Source: CAWCWN01 sp963799245
GTDB taxonomy: Bacteria; Chloroflexota; Ktedonobacteria; Ktedonobacterales; Ktedonobacteraceae
Assembly: GCA_963799245.1 (NCBI GenBank)
Contig: CAWCWN010000005.1
Coordinates: forward strand, 62,001 to 126,000
DNA: 64,000 bases
Direction: 5' to 3'
Shown: positions 48,141 to 57,187 of the stretch, one piece after another
How the letters are laid out: every line of letters starts with the position of its first letter
Numbering within the stretch: the first letter of the stretch is position 1
The notes under the pieces: model-generated
Told to the model about the DNA's origin: nothing
Seen by the model: the letters and a program-made list of their open reading frames with translations, nothing else
The model's database searches: none
Position numbers and translations under genes: made by a program

Positions 48141-48278
48141 GATGTTTTCCTAACAGCTCTCGAATGTATTTAATTGATATTGTCAATGGGTGCAACGAGA
48201 ATAGCAGTAGTATAGACTATTATAGCTTGAAAGACAAGCATTTACAGGAGATCAAGCATAGCCTAGTGGGCAATGCCA

Positions 48279-49832
48279 TTTAAATACCCAATTTTAGTCC
48301 AAATAGTGGCATCGAGAGAAAAGGAAGAGCTTGCTAAAGGCATGAAGAAGGCTCATACCTCATGGAGGAAAAGTTATCTGACCATGAGAAGGAGCCCTAT
48401 CATGAATGAGTGTATCACAGAAACGACGCGTCATTTTACGCCAGCAGCGAGTCTGGCAGCATTGGGAGTCAAGTTGCATCACATGAAGGTGTTTGAACGC
48501 ATTGAGCAACGGGTGCACATTGCCCAGAAGACGGTGAAATACCGCCCGATTGACAAGCTCTACGATGGTTTCATCGCGCTGTTGGCCGGAGCGCATGGTC
48601 TGGTCGAGATCAATACGCGTTTGCGCAATGATCCCGCGCTGCAAGCCGCCTTTGGACGCACAGCTTGCGCGGAGCAATCGGTGGTACAGCAAACGCTGGA
48701 CAGTTGCCGTCCCGAAAATGTGCAGCAGATGGAGCAAGCCATTGACGACCTCTTTCGTCAACACAGTCGAGCCGCTCACCACGATTACCAGACTGACTGG
48801 CAAGTGTTGGACGTGGATATGAGTGGCTGGCTCTGTGGGAAGAAAGCTGCCTTTGCCACCAAGGGGTATTTTGCCAATGCACGGCGCAACCGACGAGGCC
48901 GTCAATTGGGACGGGTGCTGGCTTCGCGCTATCAGGAGGTCGTGGTTGATCGCCTCTTTACAGGCAATTGTCAGCTCAATACGACTTTGCAAGCCCTGGT
49001 GGAAGCAGCGCAAACGACCTTACAATTGACGCCAGCACAACGAGCGCGCTGCCTGGTGCGCATTGATGCCGGTGGGGGCAGCATCCCCAACTTCAATTGG
49101 CTCTTGGAGCAGGGCTATCACATCCTGGGCAAGGCTTGCTCGGCACAGCAAGCCCGACGCCTGGCCCAAAGTGTGCAGGAGTGGCTCCCCGATCCACATG
49201 TGCCCGAGCGACAGGTGGGTTGGGTCACCCCAGTGCCCAGCGATTTCGTGCGACCGGTCCGCCGCCTGGCGGTGCGTTGCCCCAAACCCAATGGGCAATG
49301 GGGTGTGGGCGTGCTGGTCTGTTCGCTCTCTGATCAGGACCTGTTCTCCTTGAGAGACCTGCCGCCAGCAGTGGCTCAAGAGCAGGAGACGCTGCTGAGG
49401 TTGCTGTGGGTGTATGACCAGCGCGGCGAAGGGGTCGAGACCAGCTACAAGGGCGATAAAGGGGGCCTGGGGCTCACTCAACGCAACAAGAAGCGCTTTG
49501 AAGCTCAACAAATGCTCATGCTGTTGGGGAGCTTGGCGCACAATGTGATTATCTGGGCTCACCAGTGGCTCAACGTACCTGCCTCGGCTGAGCCTGAGCA
49601 GCCCCACACGTCGGGCCCGGCGTGTGGTGAGCCCTTGCCGCACTATGGTCCTTTGCGCATGGTGCGCGATGTCTTTCATATTAGTGGCTTTCTTCGTTGC
49701 GATGCCTCCGGTCATCTTCTAGAGATCGTTCTCAACCAGGACGCTCTCCTAGCTCATCGCATCCTCTTTTCCTTGCGCCGGTTGCTTGCTCCTCTACACA
49801 TTGCCATTAATTTGGACAAAACTTAGGTTTTT
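48279..49832 (+). mobile_element. IS1380/IS4-like insertion sequence
   Basis: Imperfect inverted ends near 48279-48310 (TTTTAGTCCAAATAGTGGCA) and 49801-49832 (TTTTGTCCAAATTAATGGCA when reversed) bracket one DDE transposase. Boundaries are accurate to a few bases only. Confidence 0.7.
48402..49826 (+). CDS. DDE transposase, IS1380/IS4-like
   Basis: 474 residues from ATG 48402, which has AGAAGGAG eight bases upstream; two further in-frame ATGs lie upstream without a ribosome binding site. WQVLDVDMSGWLCGKKA holds the first Asp, ARCLVRIDAGGGSIPNF the second, and VYDQRGEGVETSYKGDKGGL the likely catalytic Glu. The frame is intact. The family call is made from overall pattern and could be another IS4-superfamily branch. 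Confidence 0.8.
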   Translation: MNECITETTRHFTPAASLAALGVKLHHMKVFERIEQRVHIAQKTVKYRPIDKLYDGFIALLAGAHGLVEINTRLRNDPALQAAFGRTACAEQSVVQQTLDSCRPENVQQMEQAIDDLFRQHSRAAHHDYQTDWQVLDVDMSGWLCGKKAAFATKGYFANARRNRRGRQLGRVLASRYQEVVVDRLFTGNCQLNTTLQALVEAAQTTLQLTPAQRARCLVRIDAGGGSIPNFNWLLEQGYHILGKACSAQQARRLAQSVQEWLPDPHVPERQVGWVTPVPSDFVRPVRRLAVRCPKPNGQWGVGVLVCSLSDQDLFSLRDLPPAVAQEQETLLRLLWVYDQRGEGVETSYKGDKGGLGLTQRNKKRFEAQQMLMLLGSLAHNVIIWAHQWLNVPASAEPEQPHTSGPACGEPLPHYGPLRMVRDVFHISGFLRCDASGHLLEIVLNQDALLAHRILFSLRRLLAPLHIAINLDKT

Positions 49833-49853
49833 AAGAAGTAGCAAGACGTATGC

Positions 49854-49916
49854 TTGTCCTGGCAACTTCTCATATCTGTTTGCCAAAGAGCAAGATATGA
49901 GAAGTAGCCAGGACAA
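49854..49916. repeat. 24-bp inverted repeat of the GTAGCCAG family
   Basis: Arms 49854-49877 and 49893-49916 pair over 24 bases with one mismatch. The right arm (GATATGAGAAGTAGCCAGGA) belongs to a dispersed repeat family also present at 53894-54041, 54390-54416 and 63861-63874. Confidence 0.7.
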
Positions 49917-49984
49917 CCAGTTTCTAAGCACCCACCTATGCGAGCTTGCGAACACCTTTGTCGGAACGTGAAAGGCGAGTCAGG

Positions 49985-50071
49985 TGTTTGCCGGAAAATG
50001 AGGCAGGTGTCCGGATGACAATCTAGTTCAGTAACAACCTCATCAGGAGACTTACCTGCCCAACTCTCCAC
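49985..50071 (-). pseudogene. IS630-type transposase N-terminal fragment
   Basis: The minus strand reads ESWAGKSPDEVVTELDCHPD, the helix-turn-helix start of an IS630-type transposase, after which similarity is lost. The nearby plus strand has two diverged direct repeats (TTTGTCGGAACGTGA and TTTGCCGGAAAATGA), perhaps from an element end. Confidence 0.4.
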
Positions 50072-50417
50072 CTGCTCACACCTTTTTTACCTGTTATGCT
50101 GTCAACATCGCTGTCTCTTTGTGGAGGACAGCTCGTAAAGCGGCTTGAGAAGGGGCTTTACCGAGACTCATTCGTGATATGTATTGTATCACACATAACA
50201 GCAAACGTCTGCCTTTTCTTCCCATAAGGGTAGCATTGACGCTCAATTGTAGGTCTCAATGCCTAAAGTTAATCCGTCAGAGTCCATATAAGTCCAACAA
50301 AAACCACAGAAATTTGCCTCATAAGGTGTCAATTAAGGCGTCAAAAATCCCAAGCGTCATCGCCACTAAATATACTTAGCTGGCTCTAAAAGCCTTATCA
50401 CCCGAGCGTAAGACCCT
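50072..50417. other. Gene-free spacer
   Basis: No gene seen. Contains the second copy (50176-50194) of the 19-base sequence found at 31757-31775. Base composition is A+T-richer than the flanks. Confidence 0.45.
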
Positions 50418-51878
50418 GCCCTTGAGGGCTGATTCTTACCCACAATTTACAAACGGAGGTGAAGAGCAAGATGAGCGCCCTCAAGAAGCGTTTGCAAAGA
50501 GAGCCAGCCTTTCCAGATGGTTCGCCATCCAGGAGGACCATCATGGCGGCGTGCCAGATAGCCACCCATACGTGCCACCTCTATCCAGAAGGTGCCCAGC
50601 GTCATGCTGAGAGGCGACCCGCCAGAGTGCTCAGCCAACACTGCAAGCATCAGAGGCTCAATCACCTCGTGAGCTGGGCGATCTGGTTCTTCACGAGCGC
50701 AGGCACGCACCTGCAACCAGCGCACGGCCAGAGGGGACACCAGACCCGAGCCTCCGTATCAGACCATCAACCGTTTGCCATTGCCGTTCTTCAATACGAC
50801 ACCCACTTGTGAGGCATTGGTGCTAGTCCTCGACCAGCCAACGCTGCCCATACCAGTCCACGCGCTCCCACGCGTGTTCGAGCGTCGTGGTGGGGACCGA
50901 CGTCAGCAGCAGCCATTCCAACAGCTCCTCGCCTTCTGGTGCCTGCTCTTCCCACACACGAATGAGCCACACCGTCACAGGCTCCTGGCTCGCACGTGGC
51001 TCATGACGCGGCGGCAAGAGCGTCATCTGACCAAAGGCAAGTTGGAGTGGCGCACAACGCTTCTGATGACCATGCCGAGCGGGAAGCTCCAGCACGCGGC
51101 TCGCCTGGCTCGGCCAGGAGCGGGCCTGCCTCAGCGAAGAGGTGATCTCTTCCTCGCTTGCCTGCACGCGCCAATTCTGTGCCGCTCGCACCAGAAACTG
51201 CGTCTGCGCCGAGCGACACGCCTGAAAGAACGGGAACATATCCGCACCTCGATCTCCGACATGGACCCGCATGCTTGCCGACTCAGGTGTCCCAATGGCA
51301 TGCACCTGGCGCATCCAGACATCGCTTTCGCGCTCTGCTCGCTTGCGCCGTTGATACCGTTGTTCTCCCTGGGGAGCCGGAACACGCACAAAGGGTTCCT
51401 GGGCCATGCACCCAAGCACCTCTCGGGTCTGCGGACGCACCGCCAGCACCGTTTGGACGAAAAAACCACGTCCTCGTGCGTTGCCGATTTGTCCCACGCC
51501 GCTGATCTTGCGACGATGCGAAAGATCGATGTCGGTCGTATCTTGCACCAACAGCACCACGGAAGAGGAAGTGGCTGGTTCTCTGATCTGTTGAAAGTGG
51601 GGGTGCATCAAGGCAGCAAAGGTGACATCGGGCTCATCAAGCCAACGATACACAGCTTTGCTCTCTTTCCAGGTGTGCATTTGAGCGGGCAGAGAACCCA
51701 AGGGGTTCTCTGCCAGGTTGGCGGCCGCTTTGACCGCTCGTCTCGTGCGACGCATATCGTGCAATTGGACGCCCCCAAAAGTTCGCTCGGCCCGGCTTTT
51801 GGGATCCAACACTTCTTGTGTGTTCATCCTTTATTTTATCACTTTGTAAAATGTGGGTAAGAATCAGCCCTTGAGGGC
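50418..51878 (-). mobile_element. IS4-family (Tn5-like) insertion sequence
   Basis: 1461-bp element with 36-bp inverted ends (50418-50453 and 51843-51878, GGCTGATTCTTACCCACA core) differing at about three positions. It carries one minus-strand transposase that is now broken. Confidence 0.85.
50447..51827 (-). pseudogene. Tn5-like IS4 transposase, nonsense plus frameshift
   Basis: 334 residues are open from ATG 51827: VVLLVQDTTDIDLSHRRK (first Asp), MRVHVGDRGADMFPFF (second Asp), then ERVDWYGQRWLVED followed by TAG at 50823-50825. Coding continues in frame (HQCLTSGCRIEERQ), where the related enzymes have a Tyr before HQC or HKA, and after a frameshift in SPLAVRWLQVRACAREEPDR to the end near 50447. 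The catalytic Glu region is interrupted, so the element can no longer move by itself. Confidence 0.85.
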
Positions 51879-51957
51879 TAGGGATGTAAGCGAGTCCTTG
51901 TTTGGAGCGGAGAGGCTGGGACTCTTGCAACTTTGCCCACGCTTGATCGTATAGATT

Positions 51958-52131
51958 GTAGTAAGTCGGGGCTCCGGTCTCGCATCTACCGCGGGGCTCG
52001 CGGGAAGTCAGGTCTGAAGGAGGCCGTGTAAGACACCGAAGGTGAAAACCTTCTGCGCAACGCCCGATGAAACAGAAAAGCCTACTCGCGAGAGTGGGAA
52101 GCCCCTAGCTTTAGCTATGGGGAGATGTCAC
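51958..52131 (+). ncRNA. Orphan IS200/IS605-type right end, omega-RNA-like
   Basis: Ends with the hairpin CCCCTAGCTTTAGCTATGGGG (52102-52122 region) followed by AGATGTCAC, the typical right end of IS605-type elements whose transcripts act as TnpB guide scaffolds. The preceding 140 bases hold further GC-rich stems (CTACCGCGGGGCTCGCGGG). No tnpA or tnpB frame remains; the IS4 element sits just upstream. If transcribed, the base after position 52131 would begin the guide. Confidence 0.5.
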
Positions 52132-52283
52132 TTTCGGCATAAATATGACTCTGACGCAACCTTGCTGAAGTGGGAGAACTCCAGGTGGGTCAGGATTGAT
52201 GACCCTGCACAAGCAGGGTCTTCCCACGCTGCGCGTCCCCACAGCCCTTGACCATGCGCAAGCCCACCGGCGCAAGACTCCTG

Positions 52284-52783
52284 CTAGTCCTGGCTCGTGT
52301 TCTGAGGCCGGGAGCGTTTGAAGGCCGTGTAGGTCACGACATCCCACGCGTTGTGGATGCCGATGAACAGGAGCAGCATCGTTCCCGCCGCGATGACGAA
52401 CAGGGCCGGTGCCGGTTGACTTGGGAGCAAATCGCCGCGACGACGAGGGCGGTGTAGGAGACCAGCGGCAAGACCGTGTACCACAGCCAGTCGGAGAGCA
52501 CCGGTTGATATTCCGCTAGACGGTGGCGTGCCAACCAGAGCACGATGATGACGTAGATCATCCCTCCGAGACCCGCAAGGCCCAGCAGCGCGGCGCCAAA
52601 ATGCACGACGTTGGGCATGCTGAATACCGCAATCCCATTCCTGGACGACGACACTTGCACCCGTATCTGCGCGATCAAGGTAATGACCACGAACATCAAG
52701 CCTGTCAGCGTGGCAGCAGCGGAGCCGATGATGACGTAAAAGTTTTGCCAGATGGCAAGCGGCGACAGCACAGCCTCTTGCAT
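52284..52783 (-). pseudogene. Four-helix membrane protein with frameshift
   Basis: ATG 52783 with GAAGGAGG upstream starts MQEAVLSPLAIWQNFYVIIG, followed by helices ATLTGLMFVVITLIAQI, AALLGLAGLGGMIYVIIVLW and YTVLPLVSYTALVVAAI. Near 52411-52426 the frame is lost; the last helix (FVIAAGTMLLLFIGIHNAWD) and end are in the neighbouring frame. One indel is enough to restore a protein of about 165 residues. The family is uncharacterised. Confidence 0.65.
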
Positions 52784-52964
52784 GGTAGATCCTCCCTTCG
52801 AGATCAATGCCAACGGTAGACATCTTATCCGCGAGAGCCGAGGAGGCGGATGAGGCACGATTGAACGGGTTAAATCAACGAGCACCACCCGGCGTTGGTA
52901 GGGTTCACGCCGTGTTGCTGAGGAAGACATATCCCAGCTCTTCATCCTATCACATCTCTCACAG

Positions 52965-53227
52965 TTCTTGCTGCTTCTGGGCAGGTAGTACGCCTGACAG
53001 GAGCAGCCGGCGCACGCGGGGTCTTGGCTGGGTCGTAGACGTAACGCACTTTTTTCCCGTCACGATGCTTCGACAGGAGCAACACCCTTGGCTGGAAGCA
53101 ATTGACATACAGGCGCAATGTTCGATAGAGTCAACTGCTGATAGGCGTGTTTCCCAATCAGGCGATCGCCGACCACAATCGCTCCATTTTTCTGGTAGAG
53201 TAGACCGCCAGCGAGGTGCATTACTGC
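52965..53227 (-). pseudogene. Integrase-type transposase C-terminal remnant
   Basis: Minus-strand pieces spread over frames: NGAIVVGDRLIGKHAYQQL, then RDGKKVRYVYDPAKTP, then RLLLSGVLPAQKQQEL. This order and wording are the C-terminal end of DDE-integrase-type transposases. Several frameshifts. A group II intron appears to have entered just upstream in it. Confidence 0.5.
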
Positions 53228-53560
53228 CCTTTTCTGTCGGCCACTCCCGCGAACCGTGCTTGCACCTTTCAGCGCACACGGCTCTCCAATTTCTCGTCGC
53301 TTCTTGAGCAGGCGGTCCGCATTTCGCATACCATCTCAACGATACTCTCTGTTCCCCTTCCCCGTGTCTCAGGCATTACGCCTCCGCAGTTGAGTACTAT
53401 GGGAACTCCGTCGCAATGAGACTCGCGTCTGGTAGGCGATTCCGCATTTACGCTTCTATGACGTTCAGGACGTTTAGGTGCCCCGTTCGTTTCCTTGCCC
53501 CATTCCTTGCTGGGTACTCGACTTTCGAGAACTTTCGGTGCCCGTCGAGCAGAAGCACCT
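53200..53560 (-). mobile_element. Group II intron remnant without reverse transcriptase
   Basis: Domain V is clear at 53251-53284 on the minus strand: GAGCCGTG at its 5' side, a GAAA tetraloop, and CACGGTTC at its 3' side, 34 nt in all. A domain VI-like stem follows toward 53200. Upstream sequence (GGAATCGCCTACCAGACGCG, GGGGAAGGGGAACAGAGAGT) fits intron RNA domains. No reverse transcriptase gene is present, so it is ORF-less or deleted. The 5' end was not located. Confidence 0.6.
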
Positions 53561-53893
53561 ATTCTTGCCCACTTAGATGAGCTAATCGCCTCAAACTCCT
53601 CCAGGTTGTATAGCGATTACAAAACTTGTGCATTGTAACCAATATTTTGAGGTGACGGTTCGTATCTTTTACCAATTTACATCTCAGCGTCTGGATGGTA
53701 CACTCTGCTTAAACATATTTTTGTGCACATTATACAATCCATAGTCTCAGCTCGCTAGCTGTGCTGGCTATTTATGTCATCCGTTCCAAAACCAGGAATA
53801 AATAGCTGTGTAGAAATCCCTATCGCCTCCTGCTTGAGGTGTAGAAGATGAGAAAAGGAACGAATAGGACTAGTAGTGTCGCTCTTTTTTAAA

Positions 53894-54041
53894 ACGGATA
53901 TCCGAAGTAGCCAGTACAGGTTGCAGACAGTCCGGTCACCCTGCAAGGGTGCTACCTCAGGTTTGCTCACAGCCTCTTGCGGACTTGGAGAGACGTGTTT
54001 ACGCCGCAGATCCCGCTGTACTGGCTACATAAGATATCCGT
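53894..54041. mobile_element. 148-bp MITE-like element
   Basis: 26-base inverted ends, ACGGATATC-nnnn-GTAGCCAGTACAG at 53894-53919 and the complement at 54016-54041, matching except in the four middle bases. It has no coding capacity. Related half-copies occur at 54390-54416, 49893-49916 and 63861-63874. Confidence 0.6.
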
Positions 54042-54084
54042 GGAGAAAGATGATAGTTTATCTCTTTAGTTACCTGGTTTGTTG

Positions 54085-54265
54085 ATGACTGATATATACA
54101 GGGAGTGAGGTTTGGGGAATGTTCTTGCCATCCTTGACAGAAACGGTCTGTCACCGTTCCCAACACAAGTGAGGGAGTGTTCGGTTTTGTCCGGTCAACG
54201 AAGAGTTGGTGGAGTGATTGAAGACAAGGGCCTGTCAACCGCGTGATGAAGGTAAGAATTCTCAA
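54085..54265 (-). pseudogene. Possible transposase N-terminal remnant
   Basis: The minus strand reads LTGPCLQSLHQLFVDRTKP and SLVLGTVTDRFCQGWQEHS, similar in style to the N-terminus of integrase-type transposases. It may be the start of the gene whose end lies at 52965-53227, separated by the MITE and the intron. Weak evidence. Confidence 0.3.
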
Positions 54266-54911
54266 GCACAGTGGACGTTACCCCTTATGAAGATGAGCAG
54301 GTGAATGCATGTCAATTCTCCTCTCCTTCTGGGGAATCAGCAAGGCGCGAGAGTCGTGGGAAGATGTTCTCAAGGGCCTCATTTGGTGAACGGATATGGC
54401 AAGTAGCCAGCACAGGCCAATTCATACCGTTTCCCTCGGGCAGCACGCCCATCCACCAATGGCTGGCAGACCTCATACAGCGAGGTGGCTTGTTTCTCTA
54501 CGCCTTCTTTGCCTTCCCTGGCTTCTGGAACCAGTGTGGTATATTCCATAAGGAGTCTCTCCTGAATGAAATGGTTTTTTCATTCTACTGGATTGACTCT
54601 TCTTTTTTCACCTCTCCCTGACTTTTGCGAAACCCTGACAATACCAGAGCGGCTGCTTGAAAGTTCGAGCATTTCAGCCTACTATAGCATATAGGGGTGA
54701 AGCCTTCTACTGGCGAAAAGAAAAGCTGAGGAGCAAGATCACCCTGAGAGCATTTGAGACAAACAGCCTGGGAGCAATTGCAAGAAACTGCACGTACTCT
54801 TTTTCGTCTCACGAGGCAACGTGCGGGATGAAGACCATCAGTCACGGGCCGAGATGGGTCCACAAATGCCCGCAAAACCCTGGCGCGGCCCAGGTGGATC
54901 TGAGGAAGTAG
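54266..54911. other. Spacer before the GH92 gene
   Basis: No convincing gene. It contains a single half-copy of the GTAGCCAG repeat at 54390-54416 (ACGGATATGGCAAGTAGCCA) and probably the promoter of the mannosidase gene. A 116-codon plus-strand frame has no recognisable features. Confidence 0.45.
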
Positions 54912-57056
54912 ATGGACAATCTGATTTCGTATATAGACCCCTTTATTGGCGTCGCGGGGAGAGGCCATTGTCTATGTGGCCCCTACCTGCCATTGAGCCT
55001 GGTTCGCCTTGGACCAGACACCCTTATCCCACATCCGAATAACGGCTACGACAGTCACCATCCCATTGTCCGCTTCAGTCACACGCATATGAGCGGCACA
55101 GGGGGAGGCGGGCGCTACGGCAATATCGGCATCACTCCCTTTATCGGCGAGTCCAGAACTTCACCGGATACCTATAGGCAGGAAGATGAAGTGGCAGAGG
55201 CTGGCTATTACACGGTCACACTGCAACCTGCGGGCGTGAAAGCTGAACTGACCGTGACGCCGCGTGTGGGAGTTCATCGCTACACCTTTCCCAAGGAAAG
55301 CGAGGCCAATATACTGATCGATGTTGGCGCTGTTATCCAAGCGACAGACACGCTCCATATTCCAGGAATATCGACCGGGACGTCCATCGGCGGGTTCGTT
55401 GAAGTTGTCTCGAAGCGGGAGATCATCGGCCGTGGCGATTTTCGCGGCGGCTGGGGGCACGACTTTCCCTACTCGGTGTATTTTTGCGCCATATTCGACA
55501 GACCCGCCAGCAAGATTGTCGTCGCCAATACCCGGGGTATACTTCCTCTTGTGGCAGCCGACGGGGCAAACTGCAAAGCTATTGCCAGTTTTGGGCAGGT
55601 CGAACAGGTACATCTCAAGGTCGGTATTTCCTACGTCAGTATAGCGAAGGCCAGGGCCAGTATCGCGCGTGAGACGGATGAAAAAGATTTCGATACCATC
55701 CACGTTGACGCCGCGGCTACCTGGGAACAGGCACTCTCACGCATTCGCGTTGAGGGCGGAACAGAGGAGCAAAAGAAGCTCTTTTACACGCTCTTCACCC
55801 GCCTCATCTGCATGCCCAGCGATCTCGGGATAGACGATGAGCACCCCTGGTGGATGTCAGGAGTGCGCCACTTTACCGATTTCTGTGCGCTCTGGGACAG
55901 CGTGCGCAACGCAAACTCCTTGATCAGCCTGTTTGACCCCGATCTTGAGGTGGCGATCCTCAATTGCCTGATGGATATTGCCGATCATACCGGCTGGCTG
56001 CTCGATGCCTGGATTGCGGGACACAGCGCGATGATTTAGGGAGGGAGCTCCGCCGATGTGTTGTTGTGCGAGGCGGCCTTGAAGGGGTTGCAGGGGATTA
56101 ACTATGAGCAGGCCCTGTTACAGATGCGCAAGAACAACGAGGTGGAGTCACCTGACCCGTGGCTCTACGGGCGATACCTGCGCGAATACCATACCCTGGG
56201 CTACCTGCCAGTAGGGATCAGGAACTGCGTTTCCCGTCATCTGGAGTATACATACCAGGACTGGTGCATTGGCAGATTGGCTGCACACCTGGGACAGGAG
56301 GATGTGGCGCGGGACTATTTTGAGAGTTCGAAAAAGGTGTGGAACCTGTGGCGCGAAGATATTGCGTGCTTTGCACCTAAAAATGCGGTTGGGCAGTGGC
56401 TGGACCCCTTTGATCCCACCAAATTCTACGCGTCCATTGTTTACGAGGATCCGTATTTCTACGAGGGAACAGGCAGGCAGTGGGAGTACAACGTGCAGCA
56501 TGATCTCGCAGGACTGATTGCACGCCACGGTGGGAACGAGGCATTTGTCGGCCATCTGGACGAGTTCTTTGACCGGGGGCAGTATCACTCGAAGGAAACA
56601 ATGCTGCACGTCCCGTATCTCTATATCTATGCTGGGCGACCGGACAAGACGGCAGAACGAGTGCGCGAGTGCCTGAAACGCTTTTTCCATCCCACGCGGG
56701 ATGGTTTATATGATAACGAGGATATGGGCTGCCAGAGCGCCTGGTATATGTGCTCGACGATGGGGATGTACCCGATGATGGGACAGGACCTGTATCTGCT
56801 TTCCGCTCCTATCTTTCGGCGAACAGAGATAGCACTGGGCAAGAGCGGGAAGAGCCTGGTGATCGAGGCTCCCGAAGCCGGTCCTGAAAAGCCCTATGTG
56901 CAAGCAGCCACGCTCAATGGCGGGCCGCTGCATAGGGCATGGATCAGGCATAGAGAGATTGCCGATGGCGCAGTTATTCGCTTTGAATTGGGAAGCGAGC
57001 CTGGCAATTGGGGGACGACAGAACTGCCGCCTTCACCGATGAGCAATGAGAATTGA
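54912..57056 (+). pseudogene. GH92 alpha-mannosidase split by an in-frame TAG
   Basis: Calcium-dependent exo-alpha-mannosidase family. ATG 54912 follows GAGGAAG. The first part has YIDPFIGVAGRGH, RFSHTHMSGTGGGG and WMSGVRHFTDFCALWDSVRN; it stops at TAG 56037-56039 after AGHSAMI. The frame continues GGSSADVLLCEAALKGL and holds the family C-terminal signature GCQSAWYMCSTMGMYP. Related enzymes carry QGGSNAD-like text here, so CAG to TAG is likely. No signal peptide, so it would act inside the cell. It lies 131 bp before mpgS. Confidence 0.87.
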
Positions 57057-57187
57057 ACAGTCAAACAACAATGAAACAAGGTTTCAGGTCATTCGCGCCT
57101 AGTGCTCATTGAGCATGGCATGACTTCCTCGGAGCCTTTCTCGAGCAGTTATTCCGCAGCTTTAACTTATAAGCGGAGGTGCGCAAC

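Noticed and set aside
52959..53339. A 126-codon minus-strand frame.
   Set aside because: It runs through group II intron RNA and several frames of a decayed transposase; only the remnant call is supported.
54271..54621. A 116-codon plus-strand frame before GH92.
   Set aside because: No recognisable features, no ribosome binding site, and it contains part of a dispersed repeat.
33664..57056. Genome-wide reassignment of TAG/TAA to glutamine.
   Set aside because: Normal genes here end at TAG or TAA in the expected place (ileS, the IS transposases, MauD), and one IS4 transposase has TAG at a probable Tyr position.
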